Positions 40,995-50,184 of a DNA stretch of 64,000 nucleotides are shown here, in pieces. The stretch's first letter is position 1. Each line of letters starts with the position of its first letter. The notes below the pieces were generated by a model that was not told the origin of the DNA, did no database searches, and worked only from the letters and a program-made list of their open reading frames with translations. The stretch lies in the NCBI GenBank assembly GCA_045600865.1, contig JAZRYS010000147.1:9505-73504 (forward strand), in the 5' to 3' direction. The position numbers and the translations under genes are program-made. The DNA comes from Aphodosoma sp045600865. Lineage in GTDB: Bacteria > Bacteroidota > Bacteroidia > Bacteroidales > Paludibacteraceae.

Positions 40995-42590
40995 TCATTT
41001 GGTCTCTTTTATTGCCCGTATCACTGTCTTGTCATACTTGTTCAGTATGTGATAGAAGTCGTCTTCGGTCAGTATGCTTCTTATGATATAAGAATTGATG
41101 TGCTGTGAGATTATGTCTCGTGAAACTGCCAAGTCTCGTGGAGTCACATCAATCTTCTCGTTCTCTGCAAACTTGACCAGTTCACTCACAAGGTTTTGCT
41201 TAAGCAGATATGCCTCCAGCTCGTCAAACTTTTTGTATTGCCTGAGCTCTGCACGGTGAGCATCGACATACTTCAGCGAGAAACGATAAATTGCCGTATG
41301 GTTGACCAACCTCGTGAACGAGGGTGACATTCCCGTTGTGTCTCGTCCTATGAAGATGTCTGGCATGATGCCTCCTCCGCCATAGACCACACGTCCTTCC
41401 TTGGTGTAATACTCGGTAGAGTCGTTCTGATGAATTGAATCTGCATTAAAGAATTCACCATGGACATATCTGTTCCAGAGATCGGTGTTGTAATCCTCCT
41501 GTTTTCCTTTTTCGTAGGGTTTCTGGATGCACCTTCCGGCAGGAGTGTAATACCTTGCTATCGTTATGCGTGCCTCGCTGCCGTCCTTGAACGATATGGG
41601 CTGCTGCACAAGCCCCTTGCCGAACGAGCGTCGGCCAATTATCTTGCCACGGTCGTTGTCCTGTATTGCACCTGCAAAGATTTCGCTGGCGGAACCTGAA
41701 AATTCGTCAATCAGCACTGTCACCTTCATGTCCTGAAATGACCCTATGCCGTTAGCTTTGATCTCCTGTCGCGGGAATGTGCGTCCTTCAACATATACTA
41801 TCAGGTCGCCTCTTTCCAAGAACTCGTTGATTATCTTCGTGGCAGCATCAAGGTAACCACCCGAGTTGCCTCGCAAGTCTATTATGACGCTCGTCACCCC
41901 TTGTTTCTTTATCTTGGCAAGGGCTGTAAGTGTTTCTGTATATGTGTTCTGGCCAAACGATGATATGTTGATATAACCAACGCCCGGTGCAAGGATATGT
42001 GCTGCGTTGACGGTATGTACAGGTATGTCATCGCGTTTGATCTTGAAATGCAATGGCTCTTTCGTGCCACGTCTGACGACAGTAAGTCTGACTATTGAGT
42101 TTTTCTCGCCCCTGAGGGTCTTGAACACCTTGTCGGTCGTAATCTTCTTGCCTGCACAGAGAGAGTCGTTGATGTGCGTTATCCTGTCGCCGGCCAAGAT
42201 GCCTGCACGCTCTGAGGGTCCGTTTGGAATCACGTCAACAACATAGATGGTGTCTTGCTGGATGTTGAACTGTATTCCCACGCCAGAGAAAGAGCCAGTC
42301 AGTCCTTCGTTGGCACTTTCCATGTCCTCTTTTGGAATATATGCCGAATGTGGATCAAGCTGCTCGAGAGCCAGAGCCACGGTGGCTTCGTCTATCTTAT
42401 TGATATCTATAGAGTCAACATACATCTGGTCAAGGGCTTTGAGAAGGAAACCTATTTTGGTTTCGTTCTCACTCTGTGTCATCGCCCCATAGATGTCTTT
42501 CAGATACGACTTTGTGGAATAGAGGGTGACTATAATGCCTAAAAATATACCTACGACCAGGAATAAGGTATATATCAAGTACTTTTTCAT
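40995..42590 (-). CDS. S41-family C-terminal processing protease (CtpA)
   Basis: 531 residues. N-terminal membrane anchor (~5-25), PDZ domain (~98-172, GVGIQFN, GPSERAGILAGDRI), then the S41 serine protease fold with the Ser300/Lys325 dyad in DEFSGSASEIFAGA and RRSFGKGLVQ. A helical C-terminal region (~440-531) follows. It cleaves envelope proteins at exposed C-termini. It overlaps the dCMP deaminase gene by 4 bases and continues into the antiporter gene. Confidence 0.94.
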   Translation of the reverse strand: MKKYLIYTLFLVVGIFLGIIVTLYSTKSYLKDIYGAMTQSENETKIGFLLKALDQMYVDSIDINKIDEATVALALEQLDPHSAYIPKEDMESANEGLTGSFSGVGIQFNIQQDTIYVVDVIPNGPSERAGILAGDRITHINDSLCAGKKITTDKVFKTLRGEKNSIVRLTVVRRGTKEPLHFKIKRDDIPVHTVNAAHILAPGVGYINISSFGQNTYTETLTALAKIKKQGVTSVIIDLRGNSGGYLDAATKIINEFLERGDLIVYVEGRTFPRQEIKANGIGSFQDMKVTVLIDEFSGSASEIFAGAIQDNDRGKIIGRRSFGKGLVQQPISFKDGSEARITIARYYTPAGRCIQKPYEKGKQEDYNTDLWNRYVHGEFFNADSIHQNDSTEYYTKEGRVVYGGGGIMPDIFIGRDTTGMSPSFTRLVNHTAIYRFSLKYVDAHRAELRQYKKFDELEAYLLKQNLVSELVKFAENEKIDVTPRDLAVSRDIISQHINSYIIRSILTEDDFYHILNKYDKTVIRAIKETK

Positions 42591-43003
42591 AGTTCTATCT
42601 TTTCGACCTTGACTCCGGCCTTGCGCAGAAGGTCAATACCATCAGTAATGCGGTATTCTTCGTAATAGACCACCCGTTTTATGCCTGACTGTATAATCAG
42701 TTTGGCACACTCGATGCAAGGCGATGCTGTGACGTAGAGTGTTGCTCCTTCGGAGTTGTTGCCAGAACGAGCCACCTTTGTTATGGCATTAGCCTCGGCG
42801 TGGAGGACGTAAGGCAGTGAGGCGTTGTTGTCGTCCTCACATTTGTTTGGGAAGCCAGATGGCGTGCCGTTGTAGCCATCGGAGATTATCATCTGGTCTT
42901 TCACCAGAATTGCACCAACCTTACGGCGGCTGCAGTATGAGTTTTCTGCCCAAATGAGAGCCATGCGCATGTAGCGCTTGTCGAATTGTTCCTGTTTCGT
43001 CAT
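42587..43003 (-). CDS. dCMP deaminase-like zinc deaminase (ComEB family)
   Basis: 138 residues. Zinc-binding motifs: HAEANAI (His68, catalytic Glu70) and PCIECAK (Cys96, Cys99). The loop SDGYNGTPSGFPNKCEDD (in part) is typical of deoxycytidylate deaminases, which supply dUMP for thymidylate synthesis. It leads the deaminase-CtpA-antiporter run. I see no promoter box just upstream. Confidence 0.9.
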   Translation of the reverse strand: MTKQEQFDKRYMRMALIWAENSYCSRRKVGAILVKDQMIISDGYNGTPSGFPNKCEDDNNASLPYVLHAEANAITKVARSGNNSEGATLYVTASPCIECAKLIIQSGIKRVVYYEEYRITDGIDLLRKAGVKVEKIEL

Positions 43004-43023
43004 AATTGTATTGTATAAGACAA

Positions 43024-43060
43024 AAAAGCAAAGGATTCTTTTTTTGAGTCCTTTGCTTTT
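43024..43060 (-). terminator. Terminator of the tRNA-Asn genes
   Basis: Perfect 12-base arms 43024-43035 and 43049-43060; on the minus strand the stem is followed by further T. It begins one base after the tRNA 3' end. Confidence 0.85.
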
Positions 43061-43061
43061 G

Positions 43062-43135
43062 CTCTCCCTCTTGGACTTGAACCAAGGACCCTCTGATTAA
43101 CAGTCAGATGCTCTAACCAACTGAGCTAAGGAAGA
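43062..43135 (-). tRNA. tRNA-Asn (GTT), copy 1
   Basis: 74 bases: acceptor TCTTCCT/AGGGAGA with discriminator G, D arm GCTC..GAGC, anticodon stem TCTGA/TCAGA with loop CTGTTAA (anticodon GTT), T arm CTTGG TTCAAGT CCAAG. CCA is not encoded. It matches copy 2 exactly. Confidence 0.96.
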
Positions 43136-43158
43136 ATATGTCGAGTTTAGAAGATTTG

Positions 43159-43232
43159 CTCTCCCTCTTGGACTTGAACCAAGGACCCTCTGATTAACAG
43201 TCAGATGCTCTAACCAACTGAGCTAAGGAAGA
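43159..43232 (-). tRNA. tRNA-Asn (GTT), copy 2
   Basis: Identical in sequence to the copy at 43062-43135, 23 bases away. It is promoter-proximal; the box is at 43262-43269. Confidence 0.96.
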
Positions 43233-43261
43233 ATGATTTTTGGGTCTTTCAAAACCGAGTG

Positions 43262-43269
43262 CAAAGGTA
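43262..43269 (-). promoter_or_regulatory. -7 promoter box TACCTTTG (tRNA-Asn pair)
   Basis: CAAAGGTA on the plus strand, 30 bases upstream of the second tRNA-Asn copy. Confidence 0.72.
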
Positions 43270-43310
43270 CGACTTATTTGCGACCTGACCAAACTATTTT
43301 GCCAAAATTT

Positions 43311-46004
43311 TCAATTATTTTTTTGTTGTCCCGTAAATATCACATTTCCACCATGTTTACCCGATCCAGGGCCTAATGTTATCAACCAGTCGGCTTTTCG
43401 GATTACATGCTCGTTATGCTCAACGACAACTATGGTATGTCCAGCCTCAATCAATCTATCAAAGGCGTGCATAAGTCGCTCTATGTCTGCAGTATGCAGT
43501 CCGGTTGTAGGTTCGTCGAAGATAAAGAAAATGTGCTGTGCCTTGTTATTTTGCGACAGATAATATGCCAATTTCACGCGTTGGCTCTCTCCGCCAGAGA
43601 GCGTGCTGGAACTCTGTCCCATCTTCACATAACCCAGTCCAACGTCAACCAGAGGAGCGAGTTTTCGTGTAATTCCTATGCATTGCGGGTCTTCCGAGAA
43701 AAATGTGAGTGCTTCGTCTATCGTCATCTCAAGCACATCATGGATATTCTTTCCACGATATTTCACTTCCAGGATGTCTTTCTTGAACCTTGTGCCGTGA
43801 CATGCCTCGCATGGCAACACGAGATCTGCCATGAACTGCATTGCTATGGTTATAGTACCTTCGCCTTTGCATTCTGGACAACGTCCTCCATCAACATTGA
43901 ACGAAAAGTGAGCAGGCGTATATTCCATTTGCTTCGCCAATGGCTGTTCTGCGAAAAGCTTTCTTATCTCGTCGTAGGCTTTCAGGTATGTGGCAGGGTT
44001 GGATTTTGAGGACTTGCCTATCGGATTTTGGTCAACAAGCTGCACATCATCCAGTAGTTTGACTGAGCCTGTCAATGCACTGTAATGTGCTGTTGTCTGG
44101 GCAGCAGTCTCTTTATCCAAAGCCTTTACAAGGGCATTGTATAATACGTCTCGGACAAGTGACGACTTGCCGGAACCTGACACGCCTGTAACAGCTGTCA
44201 TTACGTTGAGAGGAAAACGCACGTCAATATTCTGCAAGTTATTCTGCGTCGCTCCTTTTATTTCAATATAATTGCTTGAACACCTCGGCGCAACACTGTT
44301 GCACACGTCAAATTCTCCTCGCAAGGCTTTGCCAGTCAGCGAAGTGGGGTGAGCCATAATCTCTTCCGGTGTTCCTGTGGCAACAATCTCTCCTCCGAGC
44401 GAACCTGCCGCAGGACCAATATCTATAATGTAGTCTGCCTGACGGATTATCTCCTCGTCGTGCTCTACTATTATGACAGTATTGCCCATTTGCTGCAACT
44501 GTCGCAGCACTTTCATAAGTTTTGCAGTATCTGATGAATGCAGACCTATGCTTGGTTCGTCAAGAACATAGAGTGAACCAACCAATGCTGAGCCCAACGA
44601 AGTGGCAAGATTGATGCGCTGACTCTCGCCTCCGGACAAAGTGTTGCTCTGTCGGTTGAGTGTCAGATAGCCAAGTCCGACATTCTGTATGAACTCAAGT
44701 CTGGTGGTTATCTCTTTTATGAGTCTGTCGGCTGTCTGATGCTCCGTGCGGTTGAGTTTCAGTTCCTTGATGAATGTGTAGAGGTCATCTATTGGCAAAT
44801 CAACCAATTCCGAGATGCTTCGTCCACCGATCTTCACCCAGGTGGCTTCAGGCTTTAGCCTTGCACCATGGCAGTCAGGGCAAGTGGTCTTTCCCTTGTA
44901 ACGAGAGAGCATGACCCTATACTGCACTTTATACACTTGCGATTCTATATCTTTGAAGAATGCGTTCAAGCCTGTGAAGTACTCGTTCCCAGACCAGAGC
45001 AGTTTCTTCTGTTCTTCTGTCAACAGATAGTATGGAGTATGTATTGGGAAACCGAATTTCTCGGCATTCATTATCAGTTCGCGTTTCGGGTACCCCATCG
45101 TAGGTCCTCGCCATGGCAGCACTGCATCCTGATAGATGCTGAGCGACTGGTCAGGTATCACCAGGTCAGGGTCAATTCCAAGCACTTTTCCATAGCCGTT
45201 GCAGGTTGGACATGCACCTAACGGATTGTTGAACGCAAAGAGTTTGTCTGTCGGTTCTGTGAACTTTATGCCGTCTGCCTCGAACGACTTGGAAAAGTTC
45301 CGAGTTTCTGTTTCTGTATGTACAGAGAGTTTGTTGCGTCCTTCGTAGAAAGCTGTCTCGATTGAATCATACAGACGATTGGTCTGTTCCTTGCTGTGAT
45401 CCACACGGATATGCGATATCACAAGTTTGGCGTTCGCAGGCATTGCCTTGCCAATCTCGGAGAGTCTGATGAACTTTCCGTTCGCCATTACACGGCTGAA
45501 TCCTTGTGCGATGAGTTGTTCCGCAGTAAGGTCGGTATCAACCAATATGCTTGCCGCCGTGCCGTCAGTCAGAGAGTTGATGTATTCAATGACATTCTCG
45601 ACGGTATGACGTTTCACCTCACGGCCTGAAACAGGGGAATAGGTCTTGCCTATGCGGGCAAAAAGCAAACGCAGATAGTCATAGACCTCTGTGGTAGCGC
45701 CTACTGTTGAACGGGGATTGTTATTGATAACCTTCTGTTGTATCGCGATTGCAGGAGGTATGCCTTTTATCATATCCACCTCCGGCTTGTTCATGCGACC
45801 TAAGAATTGCCGTATGTACGAAGAGAGCGATTCAACATAACGTCTCTCGCCTTCAGCATATATAGTGTCGAAAGCCAATGATGACTTGCCAGAGCCTGAC
45901 ACACCTGTAATCACGACAAGTTTGTTTCGTGGTATCTCCAGATCTATTCCCTTGAGGTTATGGACTCTGGCGTTCTTGATCGTTATGTATTCTTGCTTGG
46001 CCAT
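43311..46004 (-). CDS. uvrA: Excinuclease ABC subunit A (UvrA)
   Basis: 897 residues, with two ABC ATPase halves: GVSGSGKSSL near 34 and again in the second half, with LSGGESQRI and LSGGESQRV signatures and VLDEPSIGLH / IFDEPTTGLH. It recognises DNA lesions with UvrB. The second-half zinc module has CPECKGEG..CEACHGTRF. In the first half only CPTC (LGACPTCNGYG) and CPDC remain; the place where E. coli UvrA has the first CPxC of the zinc finger reads FSKSFEADGI. I believe this is common in Bacteroidota UvrA. The size is ~40 residues below E. coli. The gene ends a probable five-gene minus operon. Confidence 0.93.
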   Translation of the reverse strand: MAKQEYITIKNARVHNLKGIDLEIPRNKLVVITGVSGSGKSSLAFDTIYAEGERRYVESLSSYIRQFLGRMNKPEVDMIKGIPPAIAIQQKVINNNPRSTVGATTEVYDYLRLLFARIGKTYSPVSGREVKRHTVENVIEYINSLTDGTAASILVDTDLTAEQLIAQGFSRVMANGKFIRLSEIGKAMPANAKLVISHIRVDHSKEQTNRLYDSIETAFYEGRNKLSVHTETETRNFSKSFEADGIKFTEPTDKLFAFNNPLGACPTCNGYGKVLGIDPDLVIPDQSLSIYQDAVLPWRGPTMGYPKRELIMNAEKFGFPIHTPYYLLTEEQKKLLWSGNEYFTGLNAFFKDIESQVYKVQYRVMLSRYKGKTTCPDCHGARLKPEATWVKIGGRSISELVDLPIDDLYTFIKELKLNRTEHQTADRLIKEITTRLEFIQNVGLGYLTLNRQSNTLSGGESQRINLATSLGSALVGSLYVLDEPSIGLHSSDTAKLMKVLRQLQQMGNTVIIVEHDEEIIRQADYIIDIGPAAGSLGGEIVATGTPEEIMAHPTSLTGKALRGEFDVCNSVAPRCSSNYIEIKGATQNNLQNIDVRFPLNVMTAVTGVSGSGKSSLVRDVLYNALVKALDKETAAQTTAHYSALTGSVKLLDDVQLVDQNPIGKSSKSNPATYLKAYDEIRKLFAEQPLAKQMEYTPAHFSFNVDGGRCPECKGEGTITIAMQFMADLVLPCEACHGTRFKKDILEVKYRGKNIHDVLEMTIDEALTFFSEDPQCIGITRKLAPLVDVGLGYVKMGQSSSTLSGGESQRVKLAYYLSQNNKAQHIFFIFDEPTTGLHTADIERLMHAFDRLIEAGHTIVVVEHNEHVIRKADWLITLGPGSGKHGGNVIFTGQQKNN

Positions 46005-46048
46005 CTGCTATTGTCTTAGGTCGGAGGTCTTCAGTCTTTTGTCCTTTG

Positions 46049-46852
46049 TCATAAAACAGGAATGTCTGCTCCGAACTGTTTCACCTCGTCAATGTAAAGT
46101 TCTTTTTCAATCTTTTCGTTAAAAGTCACCTTAATCCAAGCATTACCTTTCACATATTCCCATTCATATACCTTTTTAAGCTGTTTAGGGGTAAGTTCTG
46201 GTGCTTTCACCCTCTTGCCAGTCAGAGTCATGTATATTGGTTCACCAATCATGTCATCGACATCTACGACACCTTTAGATTTGCTGAAACGTGCGAGCAC
46301 TTTGTAAGTCACATCTTCGTCAGGTGTCACCACTACATCCTCATAATATGTATAGCTTGTTCTCTTGCCAATGAACAGTGCAACGAGTTCACGCTCCTCG
46401 CGGTCTATGCGCTTAAGCATTGTTTTCAGAGCTTCACCGTCGGGCAAGACTGCCATGTCACCCGTTATCAATGCCGTGCGAGCCTCGCGGAGTTGATATA
46501 TCTGTTTTGCTACGCGTTCGGCCATCTTTGGCATTGAAGTTGCCTGCAGAGCCTCTTCGCCAAGGCAGTTCATGTTGAAACGTATTGCAGTGTCAATCTT
46601 CTCTTTTTTTATTTCCACAGGCTCTTTTCCCTGCTCGTATAGGTGTATGTCGTTGAGGGCAAATTCGGTTGATGGCTTTGTTATGGCATCTTTCACGCCC
46701 AGATATCTCTCCGCATACTCGGCGAAGATTCCTGGTTTCGAGATCGTACACTTGACCTGCATACGCATCACGACGCGCGTAACCTCTTTTGCCGAAAGCA
46801 TCTGCAATGCCATTATCGGCAACAGCAATGATATAAATATTCTTTTTCTCAT
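46049..46852 (-). CDS. DUF4831 family exported protein
   Basis: 267 residues from the ATG at 46852, which opens a signal peptide (MRKRIFISLLL.. to LSAK). A further upstream start (46894) adds 14 residues that do not suit a signal, so I reject it. The rest is mixed helix and strand (CLGEEALQATSMPKMAERVA, in part; ITGDMAVLPDGEALK). I recognise DUF4831, which is confined to Bacteroidota and has no known role. It lies between uvrA and mazG on the same strand. Confidence 0.78.
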   Translation of the reverse strand: MRKRIFISLLLPIMALQMLSAKEVTRVVMRMQVKCTISKPGIFAEYAERYLGVKDAITKPSTEFALNDIHLYEQGKEPVEIKKEKIDTAIRFNMNCLGEEALQATSMPKMAERVAKQIYQLREARTALITGDMAVLPDGEALKTMLKRIDREERELVALFIGKRTSYTYYEDVVVTPDEDVTYKVLARFSKSKGVVDVDDMIGEPIYMTLTGKRVKAPELTPKQLKKVYEWEYVKGNAWIKVTFNEKIEKELYIDEVKQFGADIPVL

Positions 46853-46890
46853 AATAGTTTGTAGTGAGTTTCTAAGCCAACGGCAAATTT

Positions 46891-46918
46891 TCAATTGTCA
46901 ATTGTCAATTATCAATTG
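46891..46918. repeat. Heptamer tandem repeat TCAATTG x4 at the mazG 3' end
   Basis: Units 46891-46897, 46898-46904, 46905-46911 (TCAATTA) and 46912-46918. The mazG stop codon lies in the third unit, so the last residues (AIDN) are encoded by it. Confidence 0.8.
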
Positions 46919-47690
46919 CTTTTGCTTCATTCCATAGTTCGTCCATTTCACCTAATGTCATTTCCTCCAATCTCTTGCCCATCTCTTTGGCTTTCTGCTC
47001 GACATAGTTGAAACGTGTAATGAACTTGCGGTTGGTGTGTTCCAAAGCATTGTCTGGGTTGACGTCATAAAGCCTTGCTGCATTGACAAGCGAGAAAAAC
47101 ACATCGCCAAACTCGTTTTCAATGCTTTCAGGATTTCCTTTGGCCATTTCTGTCTCAAGTTCGGCAATCTCCTCCTTCACTTTTGTCCAGACATCTTCAC
47201 GTTTCTGCCAGTCAAAGCCCACGTGACGTGCTTTGTCCTGTATGCGGTAAGCCTTTATCATCGAAGGTAGAGAACGTGGCACGCCACCGAGAACTGTCTT
47301 TTCGCCGTTCTTTTCTTTCTGTTTTATCTTCTCCCAGTTGTTCAACACGTCTTCGGCAGTGTTGGCTTTCACCTCGCCATAGATGTGTGGGTGGCGGAAC
47401 ACCATCTTGTCAGATATTGCGTTGCATACATCTGCAATGTCGAACTTACCCTCCTCGTCGCCCATCTTCGAGTAGAAGACAATATGCAGCAGCACATCGC
47501 CCAACTCCTCCTTGATGGACTGGAAATCTTTGTTTTCCACAGCGTCCGAAAGTTCGAAGACCTCTTCTATCGTGTTCGCCCTGAGAGAATCGAAGGTCTG
47601 CTTTCTGTCCCAGGGACACTGCACACGCAGAGTGTCCATTATCTCCAGCAGACGACCGAATGCCTCAAGTTTCTTATTTACAGACTCCAT
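46905..47690 (-). CDS. mazG: Nucleoside triphosphate pyrophosphohydrolase MazG
   Basis: 261 residues with two all-alpha NTP-PPase domains. The first has CPWDRKQTF (25-33), IEEVFELSDA (E42, E43, E46) and KEELGDVLLHI (E62, D65), the metal-binding helices. The second is weaker (~145-250, LETEMAKGN, ENEFGDVFFSL). It hydrolyses NTPs to NMPs and pyrophosphate, cleaning the nucleotide pool. Its start overlaps the cysS end by 13 bases. Confidence 0.94.
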   Translation of the reverse strand: MESVNKKLEAFGRLLEIMDTLRVQCPWDRKQTFDSLRANTIEEVFELSDAVENKDFQSIKEELGDVLLHIVFYSKMGDEEGKFDIADVCNAISDKMVFRHPHIYGEVKANTAEDVLNNWEKIKQKEKNGEKTVLGGVPRSLPSMIKAYRIQDKARHVGFDWQKREDVWTKVKEEIAELETEMAKGNPESIENEFGDVFFSLVNAARLYDVNPDNALEHTNRKFITRFNYVEQKAKEMGKRLEEMTLGEMDELWNEAKAIDN

Positions 47691-49138
47691 TCAAAACCGT
47701 CTTTTTTATCTTTGACAACGAAACCGAGTTTTGCCAATTCATCGCGAATCTTGTCTGATGTTGCCCAGTCCTTGTTCTGTTTTGCCTGCATACGGATGGT
47801 GAGCAGCAAGTCTATCGCGGCTTTGTAAGCCTCGTACTGACCACCGTCGTTTTCTTCTGTCTTGAGACCGAGAATTTCTTCAATCATCAGTTTCCAAGTG
47901 CTTTGCAGTTCTTCCAAATCCTCTTTCGAAAGTGTGGCCTTGCCATCTGCGACAAGGTTGATTGCCTTTGATGAGTCGAACAGGTGAGAGATTACTATAG
48001 GTGTGTTCAGGTCATCGCACATAGCCTCTTCACACTTGTCGCGGAGACCCTTTACGTCAACGGTTGACTCGCTGCCTGCTGTCAGTTTCTGCAGACGTGC
48101 GTAAGTCTCCATCAATTTCTGCAAGCCCTTCTCGGAAGCACAAAGTGCTTCTGACGAGAAATCAACCGTAGAACGGTAGTGTGCCTGAAGGATGAAGAAA
48201 CGTATGGTCATTGGCGAGAAAGCCTGTGTCAGCAGTTTGTGGTCGCCAGTGAAGAACTGGTCGAGTGTGATGAAGTTACCCAACGACTTGCCCATCTTCT
48301 GGCCGTTGATGGTTATCATGTTGTTGTGCATCCAGTAGTGCACGCTCTCATGACCAAGTGCAGCAACGCTCTGTGCTATCTCGCATTCGTGGTGAGGGAA
48401 CATGAGGTCCATACCGCCACCGTGAATGTCGAACTCCTCGCCGAGGTACTTTGTGCCCATGGTAGAGCATTCAAGATGCCAACCTGGGAAGCCCTCGCTC
48501 CATGGTGAAGGCCAGTGCATTATATGCTCAGGTGCAGCCTTTTTCCAGAGGGCAAAATCTATTGAACGACGTTTCTCGGTCTGTCCGTCAAGGTCGCGTG
48601 TCGTCTCAAGCAACTCATCGATGTTACGGCCAGAGAGTTTGCCATAATGGAATTTCTTGTTGTATTTCTCGACGTCAAAATAAACAGAGCCCTCGCTTTC
48701 GTAGGCAAAGCCGGCATCAAGAATCTTTTTGACGAACTCAATCTGCTCGATGATGTGGCCAGAAGCGTGAGGCTCGATTGAAGGCGGCAGCACGTTCAGA
48801 CGCTCCATAGCCTTGTGGTAGCGCAGGGTGTAGTATTGCACAACCTCCATTGGCTCAAGCTGTTCCAGACGGGCTTTCTTTGCAATCTTGTCCTCACCCT
48901 CGTCAGCATCATGCTCCAAGTGACCTACGTCAGTTATGTTACGCACATAGCGTACCTTGTAACCTAAATGCATCAGGTATCTGTAGAGGGTATCGAAAGT
49001 AATTGCAGGACGGGCATGTCCCAGATGGCCATCGCCATATACTGTTGGGCCGCAGACATACATTCCTACACGACCCTCGTTTATTGGCTTAAAAACTTCT
49101 TTTTTACGCGTCAGCGTATTGTAAATCTTAAGATCCAT
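47678..49138 (-). CDS. cysS: Cysteinyl-tRNA synthetase
   Basis: 486 residues, class I synthetase. HLGH (38-41) replaces HIGH, KMGKS (~280) replaces KMSKS, and Cys29 in YVCGPTVYG is a zinc ligand that binds the substrate cysteine. WHLECS and HHECEIAQS supply the other zinc ligands. It charges tRNA-Cys. It lies behind the radical SAM gene with a short tandem repeat (49157-49205) between them, and no promoter box precedes it, so it is probably co-transcribed. Confidence 0.96.
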   Translation of the reverse strand: MDLKIYNTLTRKKEVFKPINEGRVGMYVCGPTVYGDGHLGHARPAITFDTLYRYLMHLGYKVRYVRNITDVGHLEHDADEGEDKIAKKARLEQLEPMEVVQYYTLRYHKAMERLNVLPPSIEPHASGHIIEQIEFVKKILDAGFAYESEGSVYFDVEKYNKKFHYGKLSGRNIDELLETTRDLDGQTEKRRSIDFALWKKAAPEHIMHWPSPWSEGFPGWHLECSTMGTKYLGEEFDIHGGGMDLMFPHHECEIAQSVAALGHESVHYWMHNNMITINGQKMGKSLGNFITLDQFFTGDHKLLTQAFSPMTIRFFILQAHYRSTVDFSSEALCASEKGLQKLMETYARLQKLTAGSESTVDVKGLRDKCEEAMCDDLNTPIVISHLFDSSKAINLVADGKATLSKEDLEELQSTWKLMIEEILGLKTEENDGGQYEAYKAAIDLLLTIRMQAKQNKDWATSDKIRDELAKLGFVVKDKKDGFEWSL

Positions 49139-49156
49139 ATTGTTTTTTGTTTTTAT

Positions 49157-49205
49157 TCTATTCTAGTCTAGATTCTAGATGTTCTAGATGTTCTAGATAT
49201 TCTAG
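49157..49205. repeat. 9-bp tandem repeat TTCTAGATG between cysS and the radical SAM gene
   Basis: Units 49173-49181, 49182-49190, 49191-49199 (TTCTAGATA) and a partial 49200-49205, preceded by related TTCTA/TCTAG words from 49157. The radical SAM stop codon (TAG) is read from the last unit on the minus strand. Confidence 0.85.
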
Positions 49206-49966
49206 TAAGTCACTAATGTCTTTATTCCAAGGGCTTCTATCCTTGCTGCGATTTGTTCCAGTTCTTCCCCGCAAATCTTTTCCAAACCTTCAATAGGTGT
49301 CTTTCTGTCGATGGAATACAGTTGCACTTCGCGGGGCATCACTTTTTTCACCAATTCAACCCAGGCAGTCACCTCTTCATCAGTGGTATTGTCTATGCAC
49401 CGGCCATTTACCGTTCCTCTCAGGAACATGGTCTGCACTATGCATTCGCCCTTGAAGTCCTTCATTTGTTCAATCATCTTCGCAATGCTGAAATTCGGCT
49501 GTTGAGGCTGGTTCATCAACCTGACAGTCTCCTCGATTGCAGAGTCAATCTTGAGGATATTGTTGTCTATTTTGTGAAGTGCTTCGACAATCTCAGGCCT
49601 GTGCAGCATTGTGGCATTCGAGAGCAGCGACAGTTTTGCCTCTGGAGCATACTCATTTCTCAGCGCAATCACGTCATCCACTATACGTCCGAATTGCGGA
49701 TGAGTGGTAGGTTCACCATTGCCGGCAAAGGTTATCACGTCAATGTGCTGCTCGTCAGCCTTCAGTTCTTTCAGCTTGTTTTCGAGAGCCTCATGTACCT
49801 GCTCTGGTATAGGCATCTTGCTGTCTGCCACGAAGTTTAGACCACACTCACAGTAAATGCAGTTGAAGGTGCAAATCTTCGCCTCAGGGTGCAGCAGGTT
49901 CACTCCGAGACTTGTTCCGAGTCTGCGCGAGTGTATAGGTCCTATGATTATATCATGAAAAAGCAT
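49202..49966 (-). CDS. Radical SAM protein
   Basis: 254 residues with the cluster motif CTFNCIYCE (Cys32, Cys36, Cys39) and FAGNGEPTTHP, the GGE-like SAM-binding stretch. LLSNATM and NILKIDSAIEE fit the TIM half-barrel. It resembles the elongator-like or wybutosine-related single-domain radical SAM group of Bacteroidota (often annotated only as radical SAM protein). Substrate unknown. It has its own promoter (49986) and probably heads the cysS-mazG-DUF4831-uvrA transcript. The stop lies in a tandem repeat. Confidence 0.88.
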   Translation of the reverse strand: MLFHDIIIGPIHSRRLGTSLGVNLLHPEAKICTFNCIYCECGLNFVADSKMPIPEQVHEALENKLKELKADEQHIDVITFAGNGEPTTHPQFGRIVDDVIALRNEYAPEAKLSLLSNATMLHRPEIVEALHKIDNNILKIDSAIEETVRLMNQPQQPNFSIAKMIEQMKDFKGECIVQTMFLRGTVNGRCIDNTTDEEVTAWVELVKKVMPREVQLYSIDRKTPIEGLEKICGEELEQIAARIEALGIKTLVTY

Positions 49967-49985
49967 GGCAACGGGAATTAGTCTG

Positions 49986-49993
49986 CAAAGGTA
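49986..49993 (-). promoter_or_regulatory. -7 promoter box TACCTTTG (radical SAM operon)
   Basis: CAAAGGTA on the plus strand, only ~20 bases before the start codon, so the leader is short. Confidence 0.7.
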
Positions 49994-50095
49994 CGATTTT
50001 TTTTTCGATTGACAATGAATTTCGGAATAATTATTTTGATACTATTTTTACGAAAAATTTTTTTTATTTTCTTTTGCCATGTTAAAATAATGTCG

Positions 50096-50103
50096 TACCT
50101 TTG
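50096..50103 (+). promoter_or_regulatory. -7 promoter box TACCTTTG (lipoprotein)
   Basis: TACCTTTGCA, 81 bases before the start of the lipoprotein gene. Confidence 0.72.
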
Positions 50104-50184
50104 CACACGAAATTTGATTAAGTTTCGAGTGTTGCTAAAACGCAATATGCTAATGGCATTCAAACAACATTAATTCAAAATTAT

